A stretch of 6,560 nt of DNA from assembly GCA_027033675.1 (NCBI GenBank), contig JALVKZ010000333.1, positions 1 to 6,560 on the forward strand, in the 5' to 3' direction. The first letter of the stretch is position 1. Each line of letters opens with the position of its first letter. The position numbers were made by a program, and so were the translations under genes. Of the stretch, positions 1 through 6,237 are shown one piece after another. This stretch comes from Pyrodictiaceae archaeon (GTDB lineage: Archaea > Thermoproteota > Thermoprotei_A > Sulfolobales > Pyrodictiaceae). Under the pieces are notes generated by a model. That model did not search any database. It worked only from the letters and a program-made list of their open reading frames with translations, and was not told the origin of the DNA.

Positions 1-542
1 CATTCCTCCTCTATTATCTGCTTGGCTCGTTGCTCGTGGCCCGGGTTGCGGTAGCTGTGTAGGAAGCTTATTATGAAAACCTCGGCTTCCCGGCACCACT
101 GCCTAGCTATTCTGCGAACCTGGTTCTCGTCCAGTGGCTCTATCTCGGAGCCGTCAGGGCCTATGCGGCCTCTTACTCCTAGTCTCTGGGACCTGGGAAC
201 AAGGGGAGCTGGTCGCTGGAAGAACAGGTTGTATAGCTCTGGTCGATTCTGCCTACCGATCTCAAGGACGTCGCGGAAACCCTCATTGGTTAATAGCACT
301 GCTTTGGGTAGGCGTAGCCCTACTTGTCCAAGGAACGTGTTAGTACCGATGGTTGAGGCATGGACTATTATCTCCACGCTGTCCAGGGCCCAGCCGAGCT
401 TCTCGATACCTTCTATTAGTCCGCGCCACGGCTCTCTCGGTGTGGTAAGCACCTTTAGGTGTAAGAGCTCGCCGCTCTCATCGTCGAAGCCAACCACGTC
501 AGTGAAGGTGCCGCCTATATCTGCTCCTATACGCCTAGCCAG
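1..542 (-). CDS. hyuA: Hydantoinase/5-oxoprolinase-type HyuA subunit, N-terminal part (runs off left edge)
   Basis: Seen: an open minus-strand frame gives 180 residues and continues past position 1. It begins ARRIGADIGGTFTDVVGF, the phosphate-binding motif of the hydantoinase/oxoprolinase N-terminal (ASKHA-like) domain. HASTIGTNTFL follows at about residues 61-71 (family form HGTTxATNxLL), then TNEGFRDVLEIGRQNRPELY (85-104), then FLHSYRNPGHEQRA near the edge. Known: HyuA proteins are usually about 650-700 residues, often pair with HyuB, and perform ATP-dependent opening of cyclic amides such as hydantoins or 5-oxoproline; relatives act on acetone or acetophenone. Start: the frame is closed by TGA six codons upstream and has no ATG, GTG or TTG before the GADIGGT motif. 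CTG at 542 lies 8 nt after GAGGTG, the usual spacing in this cluster, and gives the expected family N-terminus. It follows livF, suggesting that the importer feeds it. Family certain; substrate unknown. Confidence 0.93.
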   Translation of the reverse strand, partial: MARRIGADIGGTFTDVVGFDDESGELLHLKVLTTPREPWRGLIEGIEKLGWALDSVEIIVHASTIGTNTFLGQVGLRLPKAVLLTNEGFRDVLEIGRQNRPELYNLFFQRPAPLVPRSQRLGVRGRIGPDGSEIEPLDENQVRRIARQWCREAEVFIISFLHSYRNPGHEQRAKQIIEEE

Positions 543-550
543 GACACATG

Positions 551-556
551 CACCTC
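551..556 (-). promoter_or_regulatory. Shine-Dalgarno site deciding the hyuA CTG start
   Basis: The minus strand reads GAGGTG, followed by 8 nt and CTG at 542-540. The same hexamer precedes livF (8 nt, ATG) and livM (7 nt, GTG), and GGGGTG precedes the divergent isomerase gene (8 nt, GTG). An ATG does occur within the spacer, but it is in another frame and hits a stop after three codons. The site therefore supports initiation at CTG. Confidence 0.7.
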
Positions 557-571
557 ACGAGCACGCGGAGA

Positions 572-600
572 CACATAGAGTATATGTGATTAAATACAAA
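572..600 (-). promoter_or_regulatory. Candidate hyuA promoter with an inverted repeat next to the TATA box
   Basis: In the 89-nt gap between livF and hyuA the minus strand has a TATA-like TATTTAAT (plus positions 589-596), preceded by a T-rich stretch. Archaeal spacing would put the transcription start near 565-570, leaving a short leader that still contains the SD site at 551-556. Directly after the TATA-like box is the inverted repeat CACATA-N5-TATGTG (572-588), which lies between the box and the inferred start. This is where an archaeal repressor would block polymerase recruitment. Seen: the AT-rich box and the symmetric hexamers. Inferred: promoter and operator roles. Confidence 0.4.
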
Positions 601-631
601 ACAGAGAGGTTATGGAATGAATTAAGCAACG

Positions 632-1351
632 CTATATGCCGAGGTACGCTTCTCTCACCTTCGGGTTCTTCTCCAGCTCCTCGGGTGTCCCCTCCATCAC
701 TATTCGTCCCGTCTCCAATATGTAGGCCCGGTCAGCCACTTTGAGTGAGAGCCTTACGTTCTGCTCAACTAGTAGCACTGTTATGCCGTACTCGTCCCTC
801 AGCTTCTTGGCTAAGAAGATTACCTCCCTTGCAAGCTTTGGTGCCAAGCCTAGGCTTGGCTCATCCATCATCAGTAGCTCGGGCCGCTGTATCAAAGCCC
901 TGCCTATGGCGAGCATTTGTTGCTCGCCGCCGCTAAGTGTTCCCGCTAGCTGGTTTCTTCTCTCACGTAATCTGGGGAAGAGATTGTAGACCATCTCTAG
1001 GCTCTCACTAAACTTCTCTTTAGCGCGCTTAGTGTATGCCGCGACACGTAGGTTCTCATAGACTGTTAGCTTGGGGAATATGCCGCGGCCCTCGGGTACG
1101 TGTGAGATACCCATCTCAACCCTCTTGTACGCCGGTGTATCGGTGATGTCTTTGCCGCGCCATATTATCCTACCACGTCTCGGCCGTAGTATGCCGGAGA
1201 TGGTGCGGAGCGTTGTTGTCTTCCCCGCGCCGTTTGCTCCTAGGAGGGCTACTAGCTCACCCTTGTCAACGCTCAGCGAGACCCCGAAGAGGGCTTGGAA
1301 CTCCCCATAGAAGACCTCTATTGAGTCAACCTCGAGCAGTTTAGGGCTCAT
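632..1351 (-). CDS. livF: Branched-chain amino acid-type ABC transporter ATPase LivF
   Basis: A 239-residue ATPase of the LivF/BraG family, the usual length. From the chosen start: Walker A GANGAGKTT (38-46), Q-loop region VPEGRGIFPKLTVYENL (85-101) with the family's PEGR form, signature LSGGEQQ (139-145), Walker B LLMMDEP (159-165) with Glu164, and switch segment LVEQN (194-198). Gln replaces the H-loop His, as is usual in LivF. It would sit on the cytoplasmic face of the membrane paired with LivG and drive LivH-LivM. Start: an in-frame ATG exists at 1369, but ATG at 1351 is 8 nt after GAGGTG (1360-1365), whereas that SD lies inside the coding sequence if 1369 is used. I chose 1351. livG ends 19 nt upstream, so the two are probably cotranscribed. 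Confidence 0.96.
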   Translation of the reverse strand: MSPKLLEVDSIEVFYGEFQALFGVSLSVDKGELVALLGANGAGKTTTLRTISGILRPRRGRIIWRGKDITDTPAYKRVEMGISHVPEGRGIFPKLTVYENLRVAAYTKRAKEKFSESLEMVYNLFPRLRERRNQLAGTLSGGEQQMLAIGRALIQRPELLMMDEPSLGLAPKLAREVIFLAKKLRDEYGITVLLVEQNVRLSLKVADRAYILETGRIVMEGTPEELEKNPKVREAYLGI

Positions 1352-1370
1352 GTAGTGGTCACCTCTCATC

Positions 1371-2093
1371 TTAGTCCTGGGGGCCTAGGTAGGCCTCGAT
1401 TACCTGCGGGTTGTTGGCCACCTCCTTCGGCGTGCCCTCGGCTATCTTTCTGCCAAAGTGGAGCACCACTATTCTCTCAGCGAAGTTCATAACAGCCCTC
1501 ATGACGTGCTCAACCATTATCATGGTTATGCCTTTCCTGGAGAGCTCCATTAGGGTCCCAACTAGCTCGTCGACTTCTCTTGGGCGGAGCCCGGCAGCGA
1601 CCTCGTCTAGGAGGAGTAGCTCTGGGCTAGTAGCTAGGGCTCTCGCTACCTCTAGCCTCTTCTTCTCCACGAGGTTGAGGTCCTTGGCTAGCATGTTTCT
1701 CTTTTCGTAGAGGCCCACAGTCTCGAGGACTTCTAGTGCCTTTTCACGGGCCCTACTTATATCGGGTTCGCGTAGAAGCGCTCCGACAACGACGTTGTCT
1801 AGCACGGTTAGATTCGATAGCGGTCTCACTATCTGAAATGTACGTGCTATCCCGAGCCTAGTTATCTTGTGGGGAGGCCAGCCTGTTATGTCTACGCCCT
1901 TGAACACTATCCTTCCCTTCTCGGGCTTATATATCCCCGATATGACGTTGAAGAGTGTTGTCTTGCCAGCACCGTTGGGGCCTATTAGGCCTAGCCTCTC
2001 GCCTCTAAGAACCTCTAGGGAGACATTGTCCAGCGCTACTAGTCCCCCGAAGCGCTTAGTAACATTCTCTACTCTGAGCAGCGTTTCGGCCAT
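1371..2093 (-). CDS. livG: Branched-chain amino acid-type ABC transporter ATPase LivG
   Basis: A 240-residue ATPase of the LivG/BraF family. Walker A is GPNGAGKTT (38-46), the Q-loop is GIARTFQ (81-87), Walker B is LLLLDEVAAGL (159-169) with Glu164, and the H-loop is MVEHVM with His196. Where LSGGQ is expected it has LNLVEKKR (139-146) followed by LEVARAL; this degenerate signature with DEV rather than DEP is a known trait of LivG-type subunits. It lies 7 nt after the livM stop, and GGGTG at the end of livM is 8 nt before its ATG, so translation is probably coupled. It forms the nucleotide-binding pair with LivF, which supplies the canonical LSGGE. Transport substrate cannot be read from this subunit. 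Confidence 0.96.
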   Translation of the reverse strand: MAETLLRVENVTKRFGGLVALDNVSLEVLRGERLGLIGPNGAGKTTLFNVISGIYKPEKGRIVFKGVDITGWPPHKITRLGIARTFQIVRPLSNLTVLDNVVVGALLREPDISRAREKALEVLETVGLYEKRNMLAKDLNLVEKKRLEVARALATSPELLLLDEVAAGLRPREVDELVGTLMELSRKGITMIMVEHVMRAVMNFAERIVVLHFGRKIAEGTPKEVANNPQVIEAYLGPQD

Positions 2094-2100
2094 AGAGGCG

Positions 2101-3096
2101 TCACCCGGTCTTTATGTAGCCTTTGCGCTTTAGGTACCCCATTACACCCTCGGGCAAGAAGAGTGAAATTAGGAGGAGTATTACACCCACAACGACTACG
2201 TGGAGTCCGAATACCCTGGGGAATGCTGAGACTATCTTTACTCTAACATACTCTGCTGCTGGCACGAAGATGAAAGCGCCTACCAAGGGGCCTATGAAGC
2301 TATATATGCCGCCAATGATGCCTGCCACCGATATGTATGTTGATATCGTTATGAGGTCAAATACCGCAAATGGATCGACGTAGTGGAATCTCACAGCATA
2401 GAGAGCCCCGGCTAGCCCGGTGAAGAAGCTACTAATGACAAGGGATAGCATGCGGTACCGGAACGTATCTATCCCAAGAGTCTTAGCTACTATCTCGTCT
2501 TCTCTAATCGTTTGGAAATAGTACCCCGTACGGCTATTAACGATGCGGTAAAGTACCACTATCTCGACAAGGAGTACTAAGAGAGCCACATAGACGTAGA
2601 CAAAGGGCCCCGTGAACTGCATATAGTATAGGGCTTTGCTCGGCCCAACTATGGGTGCTTGGAGTCCGCGAGCCGCGCCCACGTAGCCCCAGTGGGCAAA
2701 TGCCAGCTTGAATATCTCGCCAACAGCTATTGTTGCTAGTGTGAACCAGTGGCTTCTTAAACGCAGTAACGGGAATCCCAGCAGGAAGCCCACCGCGGCT
2801 GCCATGACTCCGGCGAGCCATATGCCTATCCAGGGCGACACATTGTAGTAGAGCATCGCCACCATGACAGTGTAGGCGCCTACTCCGAAGAATGCTGCGT
2901 GACCGAGACTAAACATCCCAGTATAGCCCTGCATAAGGTTCCATGCCAGCGCTGCTACACCGTACATAAGTGAGAGGAATAGCATGTTAGCATAGAATGG
3001 CTGTCCAGTAATACTGAAAATGGCTGGTAGTGCTAGTAGGAGTGCCGAGACCGCTACAACGACTGGGTTTCTTGCATACCTCATTAGTTCTCTCAC
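2101..3096 (-). CDS. livM: Branched-chain amino acid-type ABC transporter permease LivM
   Basis: A 331-residue integral membrane protein with many hydrophobic segments. It carries the LivM hallmark GYTGMFSLGHAAFFGVGAYT (57-76), LRLRSHWFTLATIAVGEI in the first half, and an EAA-type cytoplasmic loop at about 198-215 (REDEIVAKTLGIDTFRYR) that contacts the ATPases. The tail KRKGYIKTG is basic and probably cytoplasmic. It forms the translocation path with LivH. Start: GTG at 3096 is 7 nt after GAGGTG (3104-3109), which lies within the last codons of livH. An internal ATG four codons on has no comparably placed SD. Only 2 nt separate the livH stop from this start, indicating one message with coupled translation. 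Confidence 0.95.
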   Translation of the reverse strand: MRELMRYARNPVVVAVSALLLALPAIFSITGQPFYANMLFLSLMYGVAALAWNLMQGYTGMFSLGHAAFFGVGAYTVMVAMLYYNVSPWIGIWLAGVMAAAVGFLLGFPLLRLRSHWFTLATIAVGEIFKLAFAHWGYVGAARGLQAPIVGPSKALYYMQFTGPFVYVYVALLVLLVEIVVLYRIVNSRTGYYFQTIREDEIVAKTLGIDTFRYRMLSLVISSFFTGLAGALYAVRFHYVDPFAVFDLITISTYISVAGIIGGIYSFIGPLVGAFIFVPAAEYVRVKIVSAFPRVFGLHVVVVGVILLLISLFLPEGVMGYLKRKGYIKTG

Positions 3097-3098
3097 AG

Positions 3099-3968
3099 CT
3101 ACTCACCTCTCCCGAAGAGCCCGGTGGGCTTTACGAGGATTATCAATAGGAATATTATGAAGGCGACTACGTCCTTGAGTGCTGGGTTCACGAAGAGGGC
3201 GCTAACACTCTCAATCACGCCTATCAATATGCCTCCTAGATAGGCTCCAAACACGCTCCCAAAACCGCCTAGAACCACGACTATGAAGGCTATGAGGGCG
3301 AAGAATGCACCCATCTCGGGGAATATTGGGTAAAAGAGTGCTAGTATTGCACCAGCCAGCCCAGCTATTCCTACTCCTATGCCGAAGGCTAGGTCGTACA
3401 TCCTCTTAACATTAATGCCCATGAGCTCAGCTACTACCCGGTTCTGCGATGTTGCTCGTAGAGCTATACCTGTATCAGTCTTGAAGAGGAATATGTAGAG
3501 CCCGGCAGCGACTAGAAGTGATACTATGAAGGCTATTAGCTTCGGCAACGGTATAGTCAAGGGCCCTACGTGATAATAGACGTTCGCGTACCAGCTCGCG
3601 ATACGCCGAGTATAGGGGCCGAAAGCAGCCTCCACACCGTACCTTATAATGAGCAGAATTGCGAACGTTACTGCTATCTGGGTGAGGAGCGGGGCATCCA
3701 GTATCCTATTGATGACTGCTCTCTGAGTAAGCACGCCAAGTGCATAGACAACCACGAAGGCTGCCACAGCACCTACGAGGGGATCTATCCCGGCTAGGTA
3801 GAGGAAGTAAGCAGTCAAGGCACCAAGCATCATGTAGTCTCCATGAGCAAAGTTGATTATCTCCATAACACCCCAGATCAGCGCCAGGCCGACACCCACA
3901 AGCGCATAGATGCTGCCAATCAATATACCGTCAACAGTTGATGCTAAGAGATCAACCGCTGCAACCAT
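3099..3968 (-). CDS. livH: Branched-chain amino acid-type ABC transporter permease LivH
   Basis: A 289-residue polytopic membrane protein of normal LivH length. The N-terminal block holds GSIYALVGVGLALIWGV and INFAHGDY (about 18-45), diagnostic of LivH. The EAA-type loop is near 175-190 (QNRVVAELMGINVKRM), followed by a Gly-rich VLGGFGSVFGAYLGG segment in the C-terminal third. It pairs with LivM. Start: ATG at 3968 is preceded in frame by TGA two codons upstream, so it is the first possible start. Its SD is the poorest in the cluster, GGTGGGG with GGTG about 13 nt away. It is separated from livK by 166 nt but from livM by only 2 nt. Confidence 0.95.
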   Translation of the reverse strand: MVAAVDLLASTVDGILIGSIYALVGVGLALIWGVMEIINFAHGDYMMLGALTAYFLYLAGIDPLVGAVAAFVVVYALGVLTQRAVINRILDAPLLTQIAVTFAILLIIRYGVEAAFGPYTRRIASWYANVYYHVGPLTIPLPKLIAFIVSLLVAAGLYIFLFKTDTGIALRATSQNRVVAELMGINVKRMYDLAFGIGVGIAGLAGAILALFYPIFPEMGAFFALIAFIVVVLGGFGSVFGAYLGGILIGVIESVSALFVNPALKDVVAFIIFLLIILVKPTGLFGRGE

Positions 3969-4134
3969 GACTCAACAGCCCCACCACTCTAACTATTGCT
4001 TGAGGAAAATCCACCGCAGACAAGAGAAACATGGATGAAATGATGAGACAGGAGAAACTGGGGAAAAACTCAGGGGGTGTGTGAAGCAATGTTTCGGCTC
4101 CCCTTAGGCTTCTCGGGGTCTCTCTTAGCGAGCA
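3969..4134 (-). other. livK-livH intergenic region with a pyrimidine tract (possible partial terminator)
   Basis: This 166-nt stretch is the longest gap between the transporter genes, and I see no gene in it. On the minus strand, downstream of the livK stop, there is a pyrimidine-rich run at about 4078-4045 that includes TTTTT (4064-4068) and TTT. Archaeal polymerase can terminate at such T-rich tracts without a stem-loop. Partial termination here would leave more livK than permease mRNA, a common arrangement for binding proteins. I see no clear TATA box for livH. The terminator role is inferred. Confidence 0.3.
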
Positions 4135-5430
4135 TCACCTTTGGTTCCATGGCGGAAATGGCACGACTGGTTGCTTAGTGGCGAACTCCGGAGGGTAGAC
4201 TGTGTAGTATTTACCGTCATTCATCATCTGGACTACTATGCCTTGGCCTAGTATGTTCTGGCCATTCTTGTCGAACTTGACGCCCTTCCATGGCATGATT
4301 AGCTTGTCTCCTGGTATGTAGAGGTTTGCTAGGGAGTCGCGTAGCGTGTCGCGGAACTTCTGGAGATCGTTCCACGGCTTTGCCTTCTTGCATGCATCCT
4401 CGAGCGCGTAGTAGAGCACCCATACACCAGTATAGTCACGAGCAGAGTTGCCGTCAAGGTCTACGCCGTACTTCTTCTTATACTCTTGGTCTACTTGTTT
4501 TAGGCGCGGTATCTTCTCTATGAGGTCCCAGTTAAAGACCTCTCTAGAGAATATGTACCAGCCGTCCTTGCCGACGTTCTTCACATAACCCGGTGATATG
4601 AAGCCCGCGTCCTGGGCAAGGACTACCTTGGGTGCAAAGTTATGCGCCTTCATTGTCCTTACTAGGAGGAGTGCATCCTGTACATAGGATGCTACTAGGA
4701 GGACATCAGGGTTAGCTGCTTTGAGCGACTCTACCTCCGTGTCTAGGCTCGTGACTGTGGCTGCGTGGTAGCTTACCTCCTTGACTAGCTTGAACCCGGC
4801 CTCGGTGAAGTACTTCTTCCACGCCTCTGCTACTCCGCTACCCCACTCGGAGTCCTCGTGTATTATGGCAAAGGTCTTTAGCCCAAGGTTGTATTTCTCG
4901 TTAAGCCACTTGATGAACTCTGCTTGCTGCTTAGCGAACATGGCGTCGTGTGGAGTGACTCTGAAGAAGTACTTATAGCCTCTCTGAGTCAGCGCCGGGG
5001 ACGTTGAGTCAGGGTTCACAAAGGGCACGTGATACCTCTCTGCTACCTCGCTAGCCGTCTTGGTTACTGCGCTCTGGTAGGCACCTATGAGTGCGACCAC
5101 CTTTTCTTGTGTGATAAGTCTCTCGGCCTCAGCTGCCCCCGTCTCCGGCTTGCCAGCGCTATCACCCCATGCTATGACTATCTTCGCGCCTCCACAGCTC
5201 TTAACGCCGCCCTGCGAGTTAATCTGCTCCACAGCGAACTCTATGCCATGCTTGAGGTCAGCGCCAGTTTCTGCGAGGCGGCCACTGAGGGGGAGAATTA
5301 CCCCAACTTTTATGACGTGTTCTTTTGTGCCTCCTTTACCGCCTTTGGAGTAGTAGTAAGCCACGCCCCCAATAATCACAATGATTATTATCGCTACTGT
5401 TATCCAGAGGATCGTTGATTGTTTAGCCAT
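4135..5430 (-). CDS. livK: Membrane-anchored Leu/Ile/Val-type ABC transporter solute-binding protein LivK
   Basis: A 431-residue type I periplasmic-binding-fold protein (Peripla_BP_6 family). Residues 7-27 form one hydrophobic segment followed by SKGGKGGTKE, a flexible linker; no lipobox Cys is present, so it is probably tethered by an uncleaved N-terminal helix with the binding domain outside the cell. The fold starts at IKVGVILPLSG (40-50). Ligand-region motifs are GAYQSAVT (116-123) and PFVNPDSTSP (136-145), followed by the family's typical GYKYFFRVTP. Start: an in-frame ATG lies at 5463, but ATG at 5430 is 9 nt after GGGGTG (5445-5440) and gives a normal signal-anchor, so I chose it. It is the first gene of the transporter cluster and diverges from the isomerase gene. 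Ligand unknown: the family binds branched-chain amino acids, amides, urea and aromatic acids. Confidence 0.95.
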   Translation of the reverse strand: MAKQSTILWITVAIIIIVIIGGVAYYYSKGGKGGTKEHVIKVGVILPLSGRLAETGADLKHGIEFAVEQINSQGGVKSCGGAKIVIAWGDSAGKPETGAAEAERLITQEKVVALIGAYQSAVTKTASEVAERYHVPFVNPDSTSPALTQRGYKYFFRVTPHDAMFAKQQAEFIKWLNEKYNLGLKTFAIIHEDSEWGSGVAEAWKKYFTEAGFKLVKEVSYHAATVTSLDTEVESLKAANPDVLLVASYVQDALLLVRTMKAHNFAPKVVLAQDAGFISPGYVKNVGKDGWYIFSREVFNWDLIEKIPRLKQVDQEYKKKYGVDLDGNSARDYTGVWVLYYALEDACKKAKPWNDLQKFRDTLRDSLANLYIPGDKLIMPWKGVKFDKNGQNILGQGIVVQMMNDGKYYTVYPPEFATKQPVVPFPPWNQR

Positions 5431-5520
5431 ACCATTTAGCACCCCTGGCTCATGTAACTTCACTGGTTAAAAGATTCATTAAGGGAGATATTAAAGGTTA
5501 GCTTAAGGGGTGAACTCTGG
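5431..5520. promoter_or_regulatory. Divergent promoter region between livK and the isomerase gene
   Basis: This 90-nt region separates two divergent starts and must hold both promoters. On the plus strand, TTAAAAG (5467-5473) is a TATA-like box that would place the isomerase transcript start near 5495, upstream of its SD GGGGTG (5507-5512). On the minus strand, CTTTAATATC (plus 5487-5496) would place the livK start near 5466, upstream of its SD (5440-5445). The two boxes would interlock, so one regulator could act on both directions. Boxes and SDs are seen; transcript starts are inferred from usual archaeal spacing. Confidence 0.45.
5467..5514 (+). repeat. Four imperfect 12-bp tandem units beginning TTAA
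   Basis: Units begin at 5467, 5479, 5491 and 5503: TTAAAAGATTCA, TTAAGGGAGATA, TTAAAGGTTAGC and TTAAGGGGTGAA. All share TTAA at positions 1-4 and G at position 7; positions 5-6 are A or G, and the last five bases vary. The preceding and following 12-mers do not match. The first unit overlaps the plus-strand TATA-like box and the last contains the isomerase SD site. An operator array is possible, but the low identity of the variable halves leaves chance open. Confidence 0.5.
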
Positions 5521-6237
5521 GTGTATGGGTGGCGTGCACGTGTAGGATTGATAATACCCTCATCGAACACGACCATGGAGCCAGAGATGTGGAAGCTCAT
5601 GCCCGAGGGAGTAAGTATTCATAGTGCAAGAGCTCGACTAGAAAAAGTTACCGTTGAAGAACTCTATGCCATGGAGAAGGAGGTAGCGTATGCCTCAAAG
5701 CTACTAGCAACAGCTGATGTAGACATAGTTGTGTTTGGGTGTACAACTGGTAGCCTTGTCGGAGGTACCGGCTACGATGAGAAAATTGCAAGAGAGATAA
5801 GTAAGGCATCAGGCAAACCAGCTGTTGCGACAGCTACAGCCGTTATAGAAGCACTCAAAGTACTTGGTGCGAGGAATATTGCTCTCGCAACGCCCTACAT
5901 AGACGAGGTTAATGAGAAGGAGGTAAGGTTTCTTGAGAGTCATGGCTACCGTGTTGTTGACTTAAAGGCTCTCCGTATAGAGAGGAACACTGATATCGGC
6001 AGGGTCTCGCCAAGTACTGTGTATAGGCTTGTAAGGAGCCTAGACACCAGGAATGCCGACGTGGTGTTTATTAGCTGCACAAATCTACGCACCATCGAGG
6101 TAATAGACGTGCTAGAGAAGGACCTAGGCCTACCAGTATTCTCAAGCAACACCGCTACTGCATGGATGACTCTCCGTACTCTAGGCATACGAGAGACAGG
6201 GTTTCCTGCAGGCCAGCTTCTACGAAAATATCTGTGA
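5521..6237 (+). CDS. Maleate isomerase / arylmalonate decarboxylase / Asp-Glu racemase superfamily enzyme
   Basis: A 238-residue cytoplasmic protein, the usual length for maleate cis-trans isomerases and arylmalonate decarboxylases. PSSNTTMEPE (13-22) holds the conserved Asn16. FGCTTGSLVGG (72-82) supplies Cys74 at the end of the first half, and FISCTNLRT (183-191) supplies Cys186 in the second. Known: two opposed cysteines support isomerase or racemase chemistry, whereas arylmalonate decarboxylase keeps only the second; PSSNT and CTNLRT are typical of maleate isomerase-like members. I infer an isomerase or racemase acting on a carboxylate. Maleate, a hydantoin or another acid are all possible. 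Start: GTG at 5521 is 8 nt after GGGGTG (5507-5512). It is divergent from livK and two operon ends from hyuA, so a shared pathway is likely but unproven. Confidence 0.88.
   Translation: MYGWRARVGLIIPSSNTTMEPEMWKLMPEGVSIHSARARLEKVTVEELYAMEKEVAYASKLLATADVDIVVFGCTTGSLVGGTGYDEKIAREISKASGKPAVATATAVIEALKVLGARNIALATPYIDEVNEKEVRFLESHGYRVVDLKALRIERNTDIGRVSPSTVYRLVRSLDTRNADVVFISCTNLRTIEVIDVLEKDLGLPVFSSNTATAWMTLRTLGIRETGFPAGQLLRKYL

Noticed and set aside
73..744. Plus-strand open frame of 223 residues
   Set aside because: It is antisense to the clear HyuA reading frame and the livF end, has no recognisable motif, and its composition is Ser/Pro/Arg-rich as expected from an antisense frame.
1352..1369. 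Upstream ATG at 1369 as the livF start
   Set aside because: The GAGGTG that precedes ATG 1351 by 8 nt would be internal, and the added residues MRGDHY are not expected in the LivF family.
4040..4046. ATGATGA, a match to the C box of archaeal C/D guide RNAs
   Set aside because: No CTGA D or D' box follows at guide-RNA spacing on the same strand, so it is probably chance.
5431..5463. Upstream ATG at 5463 as the livK start
   Set aside because: It adds 11 residues with no SD and puts the good GGGGTG site inside the coding sequence; ATG at 5430 fits the SD and a signal-anchor.
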